DNA of 64,000 nt from assembly GCF_008806755.1 (NCBI RefSeq), contig NZ_WAAU01000011.1, forward strand, positions 1 to 64,000. The letters are read 5' to 3'. The position numbers and the translations under genes are program-made. Of this stretch, positions 7,109 to 15,300 are shown piece by piece (position 1 is the first letter of the stretch; each line of letters begins with the position of its first letter). The notes beneath the pieces were generated by a model. It did no database searches. It saw only the letters and a program-made list of their open reading frames with translations, and was not told the DNA's origin. This stretch comes from Tenacibaculum aiptasiae (GTDB taxonomy: Bacteria; Bacteroidota; Bacteroidia; Flavobacteriales; Flavobacteriaceae).

Positions 7109-8230
7109 ATGTCTCAAAAAAACGATTTAAAAGAAATAGCAAAGCTCTTTTTTAAACTAGGAAGCATTGCCTTTGGGGGTCCAGCTGCTCATATTGCCAT
7201 GATGGAAGATGAAGTTGTTAAAAAACGTAAATGGATGACCCAAGAACACTTTTTAGATCTTATGGGAGCAACTAATTTAATTCCGGGACCTAACTCTACA
7301 GAAATGACCATGCACTGCGGACATGAAAAAGCGGGATGGAAAGGATTAATAGTGGCAGGTTTTTGCTTTATTTTTCCTGCGGTAGTCATCACCTCAATCT
7401 TTGCTTGGCTATATCAAGAATACGGACAGCTACCCAAAGTAGAACCCTTTATCTATGGTATCAAACCAGCAGTAATAGCCATAATAGTGATGGCTGCTTA
7501 TAGACTTGGTAAAAAAGCAATAAAAAACACCCAACTAGCCATCATAGGAGCAATAGCATTAGGCGCTTGTTTATTGGGAATAAATGAAATAGTTACGTTG
7601 CTAGGCTGTGGATTGCTGGGCTTAGCCATCTATTTTGTAAAACAAAATGCTACAAACCTACCAAGCATTATGCCTTTGTTGCTGTATCAAGCTAGCGACA
7701 CATTGAATCTAAGTAACCTTAAAATATTCCTTACTTTTTTAAAAATAGGGGCAATTTTATATGGTAGTGGTTATGTATTGTTTGCTTTTTTAGATGCAGA
7801 ATTAGTCGCCAATGGTTGGTTAACCAGACAAGCCTTAATAGATGCCGTAGCGGTGGGACAAATAACACCAGGCCCCGTTTTATCTACTGCAACTTTTATA
7901 GGATGGCAAATGAATGGACTATGGGGAGCAGTTGTGGCAACTCTTGGAATCTTTTTACCTTCATTTTTGTTTGTATGGCTATTAAATCCATTAATGCCAA
8001 AAATGAGGAAATCTAAAACCATCCGTGCGGTTTTAGATGCTGTAAACGTGGCGGCAGTAGCATTAATTATTGCGGTATGTATTGAAATGGCAAAAGACAC
8101 TTTGGTAGATTGGCGTACAATTGTTATAGCCCTGCTAAGTTTAATTACAGTTTTTGGTTTTAAAAAGCTAAACAGTGCATTTATAGTACTAGGGGGTTCA
8201 TTCCTAGGCTACTTACTAACTTTTTTCTAA
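7109..8230 (+). CDS. chrA: Chromate transporter, long-chain ChrA
   Basis: A 373-residue inner-membrane protein with about ten helices, made of two related halves as in long-chain CHR transporters. The first half has FKLGSIAFGGPAAHIAMMEDEVV and the NLIPGPNSTEMTMHCG signature. The second half repeats the pattern with FLKIGAILYGSGYVLFAFLDAELV and AVGQITPGPVLSTATFIGW. Characterised members expel chromate using the proton gradient. It stands alone next to a DEAD-box helicase gene and 1.4 kb before an arsenate-type operon, so a loose metal-oxyanion resistance grouping is possible. The substrate is inferred from the family. Confidence 0.88.
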   Translation: MSQKNDLKEIAKLFFKLGSIAFGGPAAHIAMMEDEVVKKRKWMTQEHFLDLMGATNLIPGPNSTEMTMHCGHEKAGWKGLIVAGFCFIFPAVVITSIFAWLYQEYGQLPKVEPFIYGIKPAVIAIIVMAAYRLGKKAIKNTQLAIIGAIALGACLLGINEIVTLLGCGLLGLAIYFVKQNATNLPSIMPLLLYQASDTLNLSNLKIFLTFLKIGAILYGSGYVLFAFLDAELVANGWLTRQALIDAVAVGQITPGPVLSTATFIGWQMNGLWGAVVATLGIFLPSFLFVWLLNPLMPKMRKSKTIRAVLDAVNVAAVALIIAVCIEMAKDTLVDWRTIVIALLSLITVFGFKKLNSAFIVLGGSFLGYLLTFF

Positions 8231-8284
8231 AAACGCCTTATTACATACGCGTAAATTAAATACCAAACGTTGTTTCTTTTAAAC

Positions 8285-8292
8285 TACCTTTG
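8285..8292 (+). promoter_or_regulatory. TAnnTTTG -7 box
   Basis: TACCTTTG lies 13 bp before the ATG at 8306. It overlaps the reading frame upstream of that ATG, which argues against the longer start at 8270. No well-spaced -33 box is clear. Confidence 0.45.
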
Positions 8293-8305
8293 CAAAAAAG
8301 AATCA

Positions 8306-9538
8306 ATGCAGTTTTCAGACTTACAGCTTAATAAATCTATTGTAAAAGCACTTACAGAAGAAAGATACCACAAACCAACTTTGGTACAGGAAAAAGCGAT
8401 TCCAATAATCTTAGAAAAGAAAGATGTTATTGTAGCAGCGCAAACTGGTACGGGAAAAACTGCGGCTTTTGCATTGCCTATTATTCATCATTTAGCGAAA
8501 GAACCAGATGCTGAAAAAAGAGCGAAGAAAATAAAAGCATTAATTGTAAGTCCTACCCGTGAATTGGCCATACAAATTGAAGAAAACTTTAAAACATACA
8601 GCAAATACACCAACTTAAGAACCACGGCTATTTATGGAGGAGTTTCTATTAAACCTCAAAAAGAGTTGTTAGCTAAAGGTGTCGATATTTTAATTGCTAC
8701 TCCAGGTCGTTTTATCGATTTGCACAAACAAGGCGATATAGATTTACGTGTATTAAAAACCTTTGTATTAGATGAGGCAGATTTAATGTTAGACATGGGA
8801 TTTATTCACGATGTGAAAAAGATTGAAGAACTATGTCCGCGTAAAAAACAAACCTTATTGTTTTCGGCAACCATGCCAGAGAAAGTTACAGAGCTAGCTT
8901 CCTCAATGTTATACAAGCCAGAAACGGTTTCGGTTACGCCATCGGAAAGTACTTCAAACAACATTGGTCAGTTATTATACTATACGCCAAAAAAGAACAA
9001 AGTAGATTTATGTTTGCACCTGCTTCGTAATACCATTAATGGACGTATTATTATTTTCAGACGTACAAAGTTTGGTGTTGATAAACTTGAAAAAACACTT
9101 TTAAAGAACGGCTACAAAGCAACGAGTGTTCATGGTGATAAATCGCAAGCGCTTCGTAACGAAGCCATTGAAAACTTTAAAAACAATAAAGTAAATATCT
9201 TAATTGCTACAGATGTTGCGGCACGTGGTATAGACATTAGTAAAATAGATGCGGTAATTAATGTCGACCTGCCTAACATTCCAGAAACCTATGTACATAG
9301 AATTGGTAGAACAGGTAGAGCAGGAAAATCGGGAATTGCCTTTTCATTATGTAGCGCAGATGAAACTTCATACATCAAAGCCATTCAAGAATTCATAGGT
9401 CGATCTATAAAAATTGTTGAAGATCATCCTTTCGCTTTACAAAAACCTAAAAAGAAAAAGCAACCGAATACCATTAGCAAACACAAGAAAGGACGTAAAT
9501 CTGAAGCGTCTAAGAAACGAAAAAAACGTTGGTACTAA
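8306..9538 (+). CDS. DEAD-box RNA helicase, RhlE-like
   Basis: About 410 residues. A Q motif (FSDLQLNKSIVKALTEERY...PTLVQ) opens the protein, followed by motif I AQTGTGKT, Ia PTRELA, Ib TPGR, II DEAD, III SAT, then the helicase C lobe with IIFRRTKFGVD, TDVAARGID and HRIGRTGRAG. The C-terminus is a short lysine/arginine-rich tail (PKKKKQPN ... KKRKKRWY) typical of RhlE-type proteins, which remodel RNA during ribosome assembly and RNA decay. The start at 8306 is chosen because the usual N-terminus MxFSDL begins there and a promoter box lies just upstream. The exact subfamily is less certain than the fold. Confidence 0.92.
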   Translation: MQFSDLQLNKSIVKALTEERYHKPTLVQEKAIPIILEKKDVIVAAQTGTGKTAAFALPIIHHLAKEPDAEKRAKKIKALIVSPTRELAIQIEENFKTYSKYTNLRTTAIYGGVSIKPQKELLAKGVDILIATPGRFIDLHKQGDIDLRVLKTFVLDEADLMLDMGFIHDVKKIEELCPRKKQTLLFSATMPEKVTELASSMLYKPETVSVTPSESTSNNIGQLLYYTPKKNKVDLCLHLLRNTINGRIIIFRRTKFGVDKLEKTLLKNGYKATSVHGDKSQALRNEAIENFKNNKVNILIATDVAARGIDISKIDAVINVDLPNIPETYVHRIGRTGRAGKSGIAFSLCSADETSYIKAIQEFIGRSIKIVEDHPFALQKPKKKKQPNTISKHKKGRKSEASKKRKKRWY

Positions 9539-9606
9539 ACCACTTATAAATTATAACAACTTACGGATAACAAAAAATTATGGTTAAAAATGTGTCCGTT
9601 TTAAAT

Positions 9607-9626
9607 ATTAATCGTAATATTGCAAT
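9607..9626. promoter_or_regulatory. Probable ArsR operator, copy 1
   Basis: ATTAATCGTAATATTGCAAT, an imperfect palindrome centred on AATATT, ends 15 bp before the arsR start. A near-identical copy (18 of 20 bases) lies after arsR at 9986-10005. The position and dyad symmetry fit an autoregulatory ArsR site. Confidence 0.65.
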
Positions 9627-9641
9627 ATAATAATTAAACGA

Positions 9642-9971
9642 ATGGGACTTACCAAATCAGAAATATTTACCGCCGAACAAAATGAGCTTGCTAAAATAGC
9701 CAAAGCATTAGGGCATCCTGCTCGTATTGCTATTTTACAGCATTTGTTTAAAATAAACTCTTGCGTTTGTGGCGATTTGGTAGAAGTAATCGGTTTAGCC
9801 CAACCAACAATATCGCAACATTTAAAAGAATTAAAAAACTTAAACCTTATCAAAGGAAATATTGAAGGAACTAGTGTATGCTACTGTATAAATCAGGAGC
9901 ACTGGGAAAAAGTAAAAACCTTATTGAATAACTTTTTAGACTTTAATAGCAACCCAAACAGTTGCTGCTAA
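9642..9971 (+). CDS. arsR: ArsR/SmtB-family metalloregulator
   Basis: A 109-residue winged-helix repressor. The DNA-recognition region reads LAQPTISQHLKELKNLNLIKG at about residues 51-71. The metal-sensing motif is SCVCGDLVE in helix 3 (about residues 39-47), the ArsR-type CxC thiolate site for As(III)/Sb(III). Two further cysteines close the protein (SNPNSCC) and one lies at TSVCYC. Members bind DNA without metal and release it when As(III) binds. Matching operator-like palindromes flank the gene on both sides, so it likely controls itself and the genes downstream at 10020 and 10499. Confidence 0.88.
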   Translation: MGLTKSEIFTAEQNELAKIAKALGHPARIAILQHLFKINSCVCGDLVEVIGLAQPTISQHLKELKNLNLIKGNIEGTSVCYCINQEHWEKVKTLLNNFLDFNSNPNSCC

Positions 9972-9985
9972 AAAAATTTACAATT

Positions 9986-10005
9986 ATTAATCGCAATATT
10001 ACAAT
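9986..10005. promoter_or_regulatory. Probable ArsR operator, copy 2
   Basis: ATTAATCGCAATATTACAAT matches 18 of 20 bases of the site before arsR and lies 14 bp before the next start codon. The two differing positions are C for T and A for G, which swaps the half-sites. A second operator here suggests the downstream gene pair has its own regulated promoter. Confidence 0.65.
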
Positions 10006-10019
10006 TAAACGTCATAGAT

Positions 10020-10487
10020 ATGAAATTATCAGAAATTAAAAACCATCTAGCAAACCTAAACACCATCGCTTTTCAATTACCTAATGGTGAATTAGTACCG
10101 AATCACTTTCATGTTACTGAAGTAGGTAAAATCACAAAGAATTTTATTGATTGTGGAGGTACTATTAGAAACGAAGAAGTAGTTAACTTCCAACTATGGA
10201 ATGCCAATGACTACGATCATAGATTGCATCCAGAAAAATTAGTTCATATTATTGAATTATCAGAAAAAGCTTTAAACATCCCTGATTTAGAGATTGAAGT
10301 TGAATACCAAGGTGCTACTATTGGAAAATATGGATTGGATTTCGATGGAACGAATTTCTTATTAACTACCAAACAAACCGATTGTTTAGCTAAAGATAAC
10401 TGCGGAATTCCTGAAGAAAAGCCAAAGATGAAATTATCAGAATTACAAAGTCAATCGGCATGCGCTCCTAACTCTGGATGCTGCTAA
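10020..10487 (+). CDS. DUF6428-type arsenic-operon protein
   Basis: A 155-residue soluble protein that I recognise as the small partner found in Bacteroidota arsenic operons (DUF6428 type), whose activity is not established. It opens MKLSEIKNHLANLNTIAFQL. A stretch around VPNHFHVTEVGKITKNFIDCGG has histidines and a cysteine that could bind metal. The C-terminus is cysteine-rich (CLAKDNCG, SACAPNSGCC) and partly repeats the N-terminal MKLSEL. It sits directly behind an ArsR operator copy and 11 bp before the arsenate-reductase-like gene, so the two are probably cotranscribed. Confidence 0.65.
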   Translation: MKLSEIKNHLANLNTIAFQLPNGELVPNHFHVTEVGKITKNFIDCGGTIRNEEVVNFQLWNANDYDHRLHPEKLVHIIELSEKALNIPDLEIEVEYQGATIGKYGLDFDGTNFLLTTKQTDCLAKDNCGIPEEKPKMKLSELQSQSACAPNSGCC

Positions 10488-10498
10488 TAGAAAAGAAT

Positions 10499-11125
10499 AT
10501 GGAAGCAACAAAAACAACCGTTTTTTCTCAAATAGAGGAAACAATTGCCAGCTTATCTGAAACTATTTCAGACAACAGAAAAGAAGTGCTACAACCGTTA
10601 ATCGATTATATCCAACAAGGTGTAAACAACAACGAGCTGATTAATTTAAACTTCATTTGTACACACAATTCTAGAAGAAGTCATTTATCGCAAATATGGG
10701 CACAAACCATGGCTCATTATCTAAACATTCCAAATGTTTATTGCTATTCGGGCGGAACAGAAGCAACGGCTATGAATAAGAATGTGGTAACAACATTGGA
10801 GCAGCAAGGGTTTAAAATTCAAAGTTTATCAGAAACAGCTAATCCAGTTTATGCAGTAAAGTTTTCAGAAAACATACAGCCAGTAATTGGTTTTTCAAAA
10901 AAGTACGATCATGAGTTTAATCCAGTAAATGAGTTCTGCGCCATCATGACTTGTTCTCAAGCAGATGAAGGATGTCCTTTTATTGCAGGAGCAAACAAAA
11001 GAGTTCCTGTTACTTATGAAGATCCTAAAGCCTTTGATAATACACCTTTAGAAAAAGAAAAATATGCTGAAAGAAGTTTAGAAATAGCTTCGGAGATGCT
11101 ATATATTTTTAAATCTATTAAATAG
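10499..11125 (+). CDS. Arsenate reductase-like low-MW tyrosine phosphatase
   Basis: About 208 residues of the low-molecular-weight phosphatase fold. The P-loop is CTHNSRRS near residue 54 (CX5R), used by thioredoxin-coupled arsenate reductases. A redox cysteine pair also appears: IMTCSQADEGCPF has two cysteines seven apart with the intervening ADEG, the same layout as the Cys82/Cys89 pair of staphylococcal ArsC. This favours arsenate reductase over a plain phosphatase. ATG 10499 is chosen; an upstream TTG or similar at 10478 would overlap the previous gene. No arsenite efflux gene follows, and the next gene is convergent rsmG. Confidence 0.8.
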   Translation: MEATKTTVFSQIEETIASLSETISDNRKEVLQPLIDYIQQGVNNNELINLNFICTHNSRRSHLSQIWAQTMAHYLNIPNVYCYSGGTEATAMNKNVVTTLEQQGFKIQSLSETANPVYAVKFSENIQPVIGFSKKYDHEFNPVNEFCAIMTCSQADEGCPFIAGANKRVPVTYEDPKAFDNTPLEKEKYAERSLEIASEMLYIFKSIK

Positions 11126-11173
11126 CCCTGAGCTATTTAATAGATTTTTATTTTGAAAGGTATAGCTTTACAA

Positions 11174-11803
11174 CTATCCTTTGTATTTCATTGGTAAGTG
11201 TACTACTTTTTTAGTTTCAAAGAAATCTTCTTCAAAGTAGTCTGGCAAATTGTAAATAGTTGCCGAAGTATATTTTTTTAACTCTTCAGTTAAGTCACCT
11301 CCTTTTAAATAAAGGATTCCATTCTTTAAATCGTGCTCTTGCTTTTTAGCAATCTTTCCTTTGGTCCAACCAACAAAAGTTTCCATTTGAGCCACTGCTC
11401 TACTTACTATAAAATCGTAAGTATCTTTTACTTCCTCCACTCTACCATGCGTAGTTTTTACGTTTTCAAGTCCTAAACCTTCAACAACTTCGTTAACTAC
11501 TTTAATCTTTTTTCCGATAGAATCTACTAAGTGAAATTGAGTTTCTGGAAATAAAATAGCTAAAGGTACCCCTGGAAAACCTCCTCCGGTACCAACATCC
11601 ATTACCTTTGAACCCGGTTTAAACTGCATCACCTTAGCAATTCCTAACGAATGCAACACGTGACGTAAGTACAATTCATCAATATCTTTACGAGAAACCA
11701 CGTTGATTTTCAAGTTCCAATCTTCATATAACTCTTGAAGTTTCGAAAACTGTTCTAGTTGCGTTTCTGTTAAATTGCTAAAATATTTTTTTATAAGCTC
11801 CAT
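11174..11803 (-). CDS. rsmG: 16S rRNA m7G527 methyltransferase RsmG
   Basis: A protein of about 209 residues. The S-adenosylmethionine-binding motif is VMDVGTGGGFPGVPLAILFP near residues 68-87, and the region VVSRKDIDELYLRHVLHSL upstream is characteristic of RsmG (GidB). It methylates N7 of G527 in 16S rRNA; loss of the enzyme in other bacteria gives low-level streptomycin resistance. The start at 11803 (MELIKKYF) is preferred over 11824 because a TATTTTTG promoter box (11829 down to 11822) overlaps the longer version. Confidence 0.92.
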   Translation of the reverse strand: MELIKKYFSNLTETQLEQFSKLQELYEDWNLKINVVSRKDIDELYLRHVLHSLGIAKVMQFKPGSKVMDVGTGGGFPGVPLAILFPETQFHLVDSIGKKIKVVNEVVEGLGLENVKTTHGRVEEVKDTYDFIVSRAVAQMETFVGWTKGKIAKKQEHDLKNGILYLKGGDLTEELKKYTSATIYNLPDYFEEDFFETKKVVHLPMKYKG

Positions 11804-11821
11804 TAAGTGAATTTTTCGCTG

Positions 11822-11829
11822 CAAAAATA
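11822..11829 (-). promoter_or_regulatory. TAnnTTTG -7 box for rsmG
   Basis: TATTTTTG on the minus strand, 18 bp before the chosen rsmG start at 11803. It settles the start codon choice. Confidence 0.5.
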
Positions 11830-11921
11830 AAAAACTAATTCTTAATACTCATTTATCTCATAAAAGATATATTTCTTGTTAAAAAGTTCTCTTTGAGCAA
11901 TAACCATCTAGTAAAAACGTT

Positions 11922-11929
11922 TATTTTTG
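11922..11929 (+). promoter_or_regulatory. TAnnTTTG -7 box for the desaturase gene
   Basis: TATTTTTG ends 19 bp before the start codon at 11949. The spacing to the start is like that of the rsmG, metG and 46605 boxes in this window. Confidence 0.5.
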
Positions 11930-11948
11930 CGGTTCAAACAAACAACAA

Positions 11949-13040
11949 ATGAAGACAATAAACTTCTCAAGAATAGATAACGCAAAGTTTTTTAGAACAC
12001 TAAACAAGCGTGTGAATTCATACTTCAAAGAAAATAATATTAAACGTACCGGAAACTGGAAATTATATTCGAAAGCAATTATAATGTTCGCCATTTTCTT
12101 AATCCCATTTATTTTAATCTTAACTGTAGATATGTCGCAGTGGATTAAGTTAGCACTTACCGTTATTATGGGAGTTGGAATGGCTGGTGTTGGAATGAAT
12201 GTAATGCATGATGCAAACCATGACTCTTTTTCTAACAAAAAGTGGTTAAACAAATTAATGGGAAGCAGTATTTACATTTTAGCTGGAAACGTATACAACT
12301 GGAAAGTACAACACAATGTTTTACACCACACGTATACAAACATTCAAGATCATGATGAGGATATTGATGCTGGTAGAATTATTCGTTTTTCAAAGCACGC
12401 ACAGTGGTTATGGATTCATAAATTCCAAAAGTATTATTCAATTTTCCTTTACGGATTATTAACTATTAACTGGGCAATTACTACCGACATTAAGCAAATG
12501 CACAATTACTTAAAAAGAAAATTATCTTACGGAGAGTTCCCTAATCCAGCTACAGAATGGACTAAATTGGTAATTTCTAAGATTGTATACTATTCATTAT
12601 GGATTGTATTACCAATTGCTGTATTAAACATTGTTTGGTGGAAAGTATTAGTAGGATTCTTTGTAATGCACTATACTGCTGGAATTATTTTAAGTGTTGT
12701 ATTCCAATTAGCACACGTAGTTCCAAAAACAGAAATGCCATTACCAGATGAGAATGGAAATATGAAAAACACTTGGGCAATTCACCAGTTATACACTACG
12801 GCTAATTTTGCACCAAAAAACTGGTTAGTTAACTTTTACACTGGAGGATTAAATCACCAAGTAGAGCACCATATTTTTCCACACATTTCTCATATTCACT
12901 ATGATAAATTAGCAAAGATTGTAAAGGAAACCGCTTTAGAGTTTAACCTTCCTTATAACGAGTATAAAACTACGCGAAGAGCTATTATAGAACACTTTAA
13001 GCACTTAGCTGAGTTAGGAAAAAAACCACAACTGGCGTAA
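11949..13040 (+). CDS. Membrane fatty-acid desaturase
   Basis: A 363-residue integral membrane di-iron desaturase. All three histidine boxes are present: HDANHD at residues 87-92, HNVLHH at 122-127 and HQVEHH near residue 314, the last in the QVEHH form seen in front-end and acyl-lipid desaturases. Hydrophobic pairs lie at about 45-85 and 190-245. It introduces a double bond into acyl chains, which suits membrane-fluidity control in a cold or marine bacterium. Regioselectivity cannot be read off. It has its own promoter box and is followed 26 bp later by an aminotransferase gene. Confidence 0.88.
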   Translation: MKTINFSRIDNAKFFRTLNKRVNSYFKENNIKRTGNWKLYSKAIIMFAIFLIPFILILTVDMSQWIKLALTVIMGVGMAGVGMNVMHDANHDSFSNKKWLNKLMGSSIYILAGNVYNWKVQHNVLHHTYTNIQDHDEDIDAGRIIRFSKHAQWLWIHKFQKYYSIFLYGLLTINWAITTDIKQMHNYLKRKLSYGEFPNPATEWTKLVISKIVYYSLWIVLPIAVLNIVWWKVLVGFFVMHYTAGIILSVVFQLAHVVPKTEMPLPDENGNMKNTWAIHQLYTTANFAPKNWLVNFYTGGLNHQVEHHIFPHISHIHYDKLAKIVKETALEFNLPYNEYKTTRRAIIEHFKHLAELGKKPQLA

Positions 13041-13066
13041 ATAACAACACACTATACAACACACCA

Positions 13067-14254
13067 ATGTCACAACAATTATCAGACAGAATTAACAGTT
13101 TACCTGTTTCACAAACTTTAGCCATGGCAGCTAAAGCAAGAGAGTTAAAAGCCGAAGGTAGAGACATTATTAGTTTAAGCTTAGGAGAACCAGATTTTAA
13201 CACTCCAGACTTTATTAAAGACGCAGCAATTGAAGCTATTAATCAAGATTATAATTCATACACTCCTGTTGATGGATATGTTGAATTAAAAGAAGCTATT
13301 TGCGAAAAGTTTAAGAGAGATAATAATTTAACCTATGCTCCAAATCAGATTGTAGTATCTACAGGAGCAAAGCAATCTATTGCCAATGTTGCTCAGGTAT
13401 TATTAAATCCTGGTGATGAAATTTTATTACCAGCTCCTTACTGGGTAAGTTATTCTGCAATTGCAACTTTATGTGAAGCTAAATTTGTTGAAATCCCTTC
13501 ATCTATTGATAGTGATTTTAAAATTACACCAGCGCAATTAGAAGCTGCTATTACTCCTAAAACTAAAATGATTTTCTTTAACTCGCCAAATAACCCTAGT
13601 GGATCTATTTATAGCGAAGAAGAATACAGAGCATTAGCTAAGGTTTTAGAAAAACACCCTCAGATATATATCTTATCTGATGAAATTTATGAGCACATTA
13701 ACTACGGGACAAAACCATTTAGTTTTGCTGCCATAGAAAACATGTACGATAGAACGATTACCGTAAACGGATTAGCAAAAGCATTTGCTATGACAGGATG
13801 GAGAATTGGTTTTATTGGAGCTCCTCAGTGGATTGCTAAGGCTTGTACTAAAATGCAAGGGCAAATTACTTCAGGAACTAACTGTATAGCTCAGAGAGCT
13901 GCAATTACAGCTGTTTTAGCAGAACCAAGCAAAGTACAATACATGGTTGATGAATTTAAAACACGTAGAGATATGGTTTTAGATTTATTAGGTGAAATTG
14001 AAGGATTTAAATTAAATGTACCAGAAGGTGCTTTTTATATTTTCCCAGACATTTCTGCTTTCTTTGGTAAAACTATTAGAGGTAAGCAAATTAACAATGC
14101 TAACGACTTTTCTATGTTATTATTAGAAGAAGCTAATGTTGCCTCTGTAACTGGTGAAGCTTTTGGTGCACCAAATTGCATTCGTTTATCTTATGCCGCT
14201 TCTGAATTACAGTTACGTGAAGCTATTAAAAGAATTAAAGAAGTTTTAAGCTAA
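13067..14254 (+). CDS. Aspartate aminotransferase, class I PLP enzyme
   Basis: A 395-residue enzyme. Recognisable parts are SLSLGEPDFNTP near the N-terminus, NSPNNPSGSIYSEEE (the substrate-binding NNPSG loop), LSDEIYEHINYG (PLP-contacting Asp and Tyr), the lysine in VNGLAKAFAMTGWRIGF that forms the Schiff base, and the late arginine in CIRLSYAAS that binds the alpha-carboxylate. The layout matches the Ig subgroup of aspartate (or aspartate/prephenate) aminotransferases, exchanging an amino group between aspartate and 2-oxoglutarate in the cytoplasm. It is probably expressed with the desaturase gene 26 bp upstream. Substrate range is by family only. Confidence 0.88.
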   Translation: MSQQLSDRINSLPVSQTLAMAAKARELKAEGRDIISLSLGEPDFNTPDFIKDAAIEAINQDYNSYTPVDGYVELKEAICEKFKRDNNLTYAPNQIVVSTGAKQSIANVAQVLLNPGDEILLPAPYWVSYSAIATLCEAKFVEIPSSIDSDFKITPAQLEAAITPKTKMIFFNSPNNPSGSIYSEEEYRALAKVLEKHPQIYILSDEIYEHINYGTKPFSFAAIENMYDRTITVNGLAKAFAMTGWRIGFIGAPQWIAKACTKMQGQITSGTNCIAQRAAITAVLAEPSKVQYMVDEFKTRRDMVLDLLGEIEGFKLNVPEGAFYIFPDISAFFGKTIRGKQINNANDFSMLLLEEANVASVTGEAFGAPNCIRLSYAASELQLREAIKRIKEVLS

Positions 14255-14279
14255 AAATTAAAACATCCTATTCATATAC

Positions 14280-14311
14280 AATCTCACTACAGCAATGTGG
14301 TGAGATTTTTT
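14280..14311 (+). terminator. Intrinsic terminator after the aminotransferase gene
   Basis: An AATCTCAC-TACA / TGTG-GTGAGATT stem followed by a T7 run, 26 bp after the stop codon. Confidence 0.8.
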
Positions 14312-14313
14312 TA

Positions 14314-14529
14314 TTAAAAAACAATTACTACTAAAGCTAATACAAACATTGATACTTTTAAGATAGCTCCTGTTTCACTTGACAATTTTGTTCCTCGAGA
14401 CTTTAATCGGCTTTTTACTCCATATAAAGACTGAGCCTTCATTGTACAGATGTTTTGTTGAATTTCTCTTTTGTAGGCGGACGTTAAAATTCCTCTTTCT
14501 AAAACTAAATTATTTACTGATGATTTCAT
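14314..14529 (-). CDS. Small tail-anchored hypothetical protein
   Basis: A 71-residue protein starting MKSSVNNLVLERG. It has a hydrophilic, lysine-rich body and one hydrophobic helix at the extreme C-terminus (AILKVSMFVLALVVIVF), which suggests a tail-anchored inner-membrane protein. The ATG at 14529 is preferred over one nine codons upstream because it gives a compact protein. The 212-bp gap on its upstream side (14530-14741) shows nothing else I can support. Its stop abuts the aminotransferase terminator. The function is unknown and the coding call is only moderately sure. Confidence 0.45.
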   Translation of the reverse strand: MKSSVNNLVLERGILTSAYKREIQQNICTMKAQSLYGVKSRLKSRGTKLSSETGAILKVSMFVLALVVIVF

Positions 14530-14741
14530 GGTTGTTGATTTAAATTGATTACACAAATATGACGGTCAATAAAATCATTTGTTACACCAGTTTAAAATTC
14601 ATTAACATTTAAAAACTTCAAAAATGAAGGATGAATTTTAATCAAAACTCAGTAAATATGGTTTACGGAAATCGATACTATTCTCGAAAAAAAGCGCGTA
14701 AAAAAAATTAAATTTTAACCTTTTTTAACAAAAATTAGCGA

Positions 14742-15224
14742 TTAAAAAGGAACCTTAATTAGCTTTTTTCTTTTCTTTTTCTTCAACTTTTTTAAATAAA
14801 GTACTTTCTTATCATAATCAATAAAAGCTTTTCCAGCTTCTAAAATATCGGCACCAATAATTCCATCAACCTTTTCAGCATCATGCTGTGTTAAAGCTGT
14901 ATTTACATGGGTTAAATCAAACAATACCAAATTACACTGATTGGTTTGCCACTTCCCTATTTTTAAAGAATTATTGTCGGATTTTTGTGTCTCCATATCA
15001 GTAGCACCGGCACCTGCAGCTTTTACTTCGCTTTCTTCAGAAATTAGTTTAAAATGCTCAATCAGGTCTAATCCAACACAAGAATTAGAAGCTCCTGTAT
15101 CTAAAATAAATTTACCCTTTACACCATTAATCTCAGCATTTAACTCAAGGTGATTGGTTACAATCTTCTTAAGTTTTACCTTGATATATTTCTTTTTTCT
15201 TAATACTTTTTTCAAACTTGCCAT
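14742..15224 (-). CDS. Retropepsin-like aspartic protease
   Basis: About 160 residues. The catalytic aspartate sits in KFILDTGASNSCV (DTGA) near residue 46, and the later GIIGADILEAG matches the second hydrophobic-hydrophobic-G signature of single-domain retropepsin folds. Such proteins act as dimers. Start and end are rich in lysine (MASLKKVLRKKKYIKVKLKK, KLKKKKRKKLIKV). No signal peptide is evident, so it is probably cytoplasmic. The start is placed at 15224 because a TATCTTTG promoter box (15252 down to 15245) overlaps the longer alternative. The substrate is unknown. Confidence 0.8.
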   Translation of the reverse strand: MASLKKVLRKKKYIKVKLKKIVTNHLELNAEINGVKGKFILDTGASNSCVGLDLIEHFKLISEESEVKAAGAGATDMETQKSDNNSLKIGKWQTNQCNLVLFDLTHVNTALTQHDAEKVDGIIGADILEAGKAFIDYDKKVLYLKKLKKKKRKKLIKVPF

Positions 15225-15244
15225 TTCTCGTACTTTTGTCGCCA

Positions 15245-15252
15245 CAAAGATA
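15245..15252 (-). promoter_or_regulatory. TAnnTTTG -7 box for the retropepsin gene
   Basis: TATCTTTG on the minus strand, 20 bp before the ATG at 15224. It excludes the longer start at 15263. Confidence 0.5.
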
Positions 15253-15300
15253 CAACAATACAAATCACCTTTAGACTATTCAAAAGTCCTTTAACAAGTT

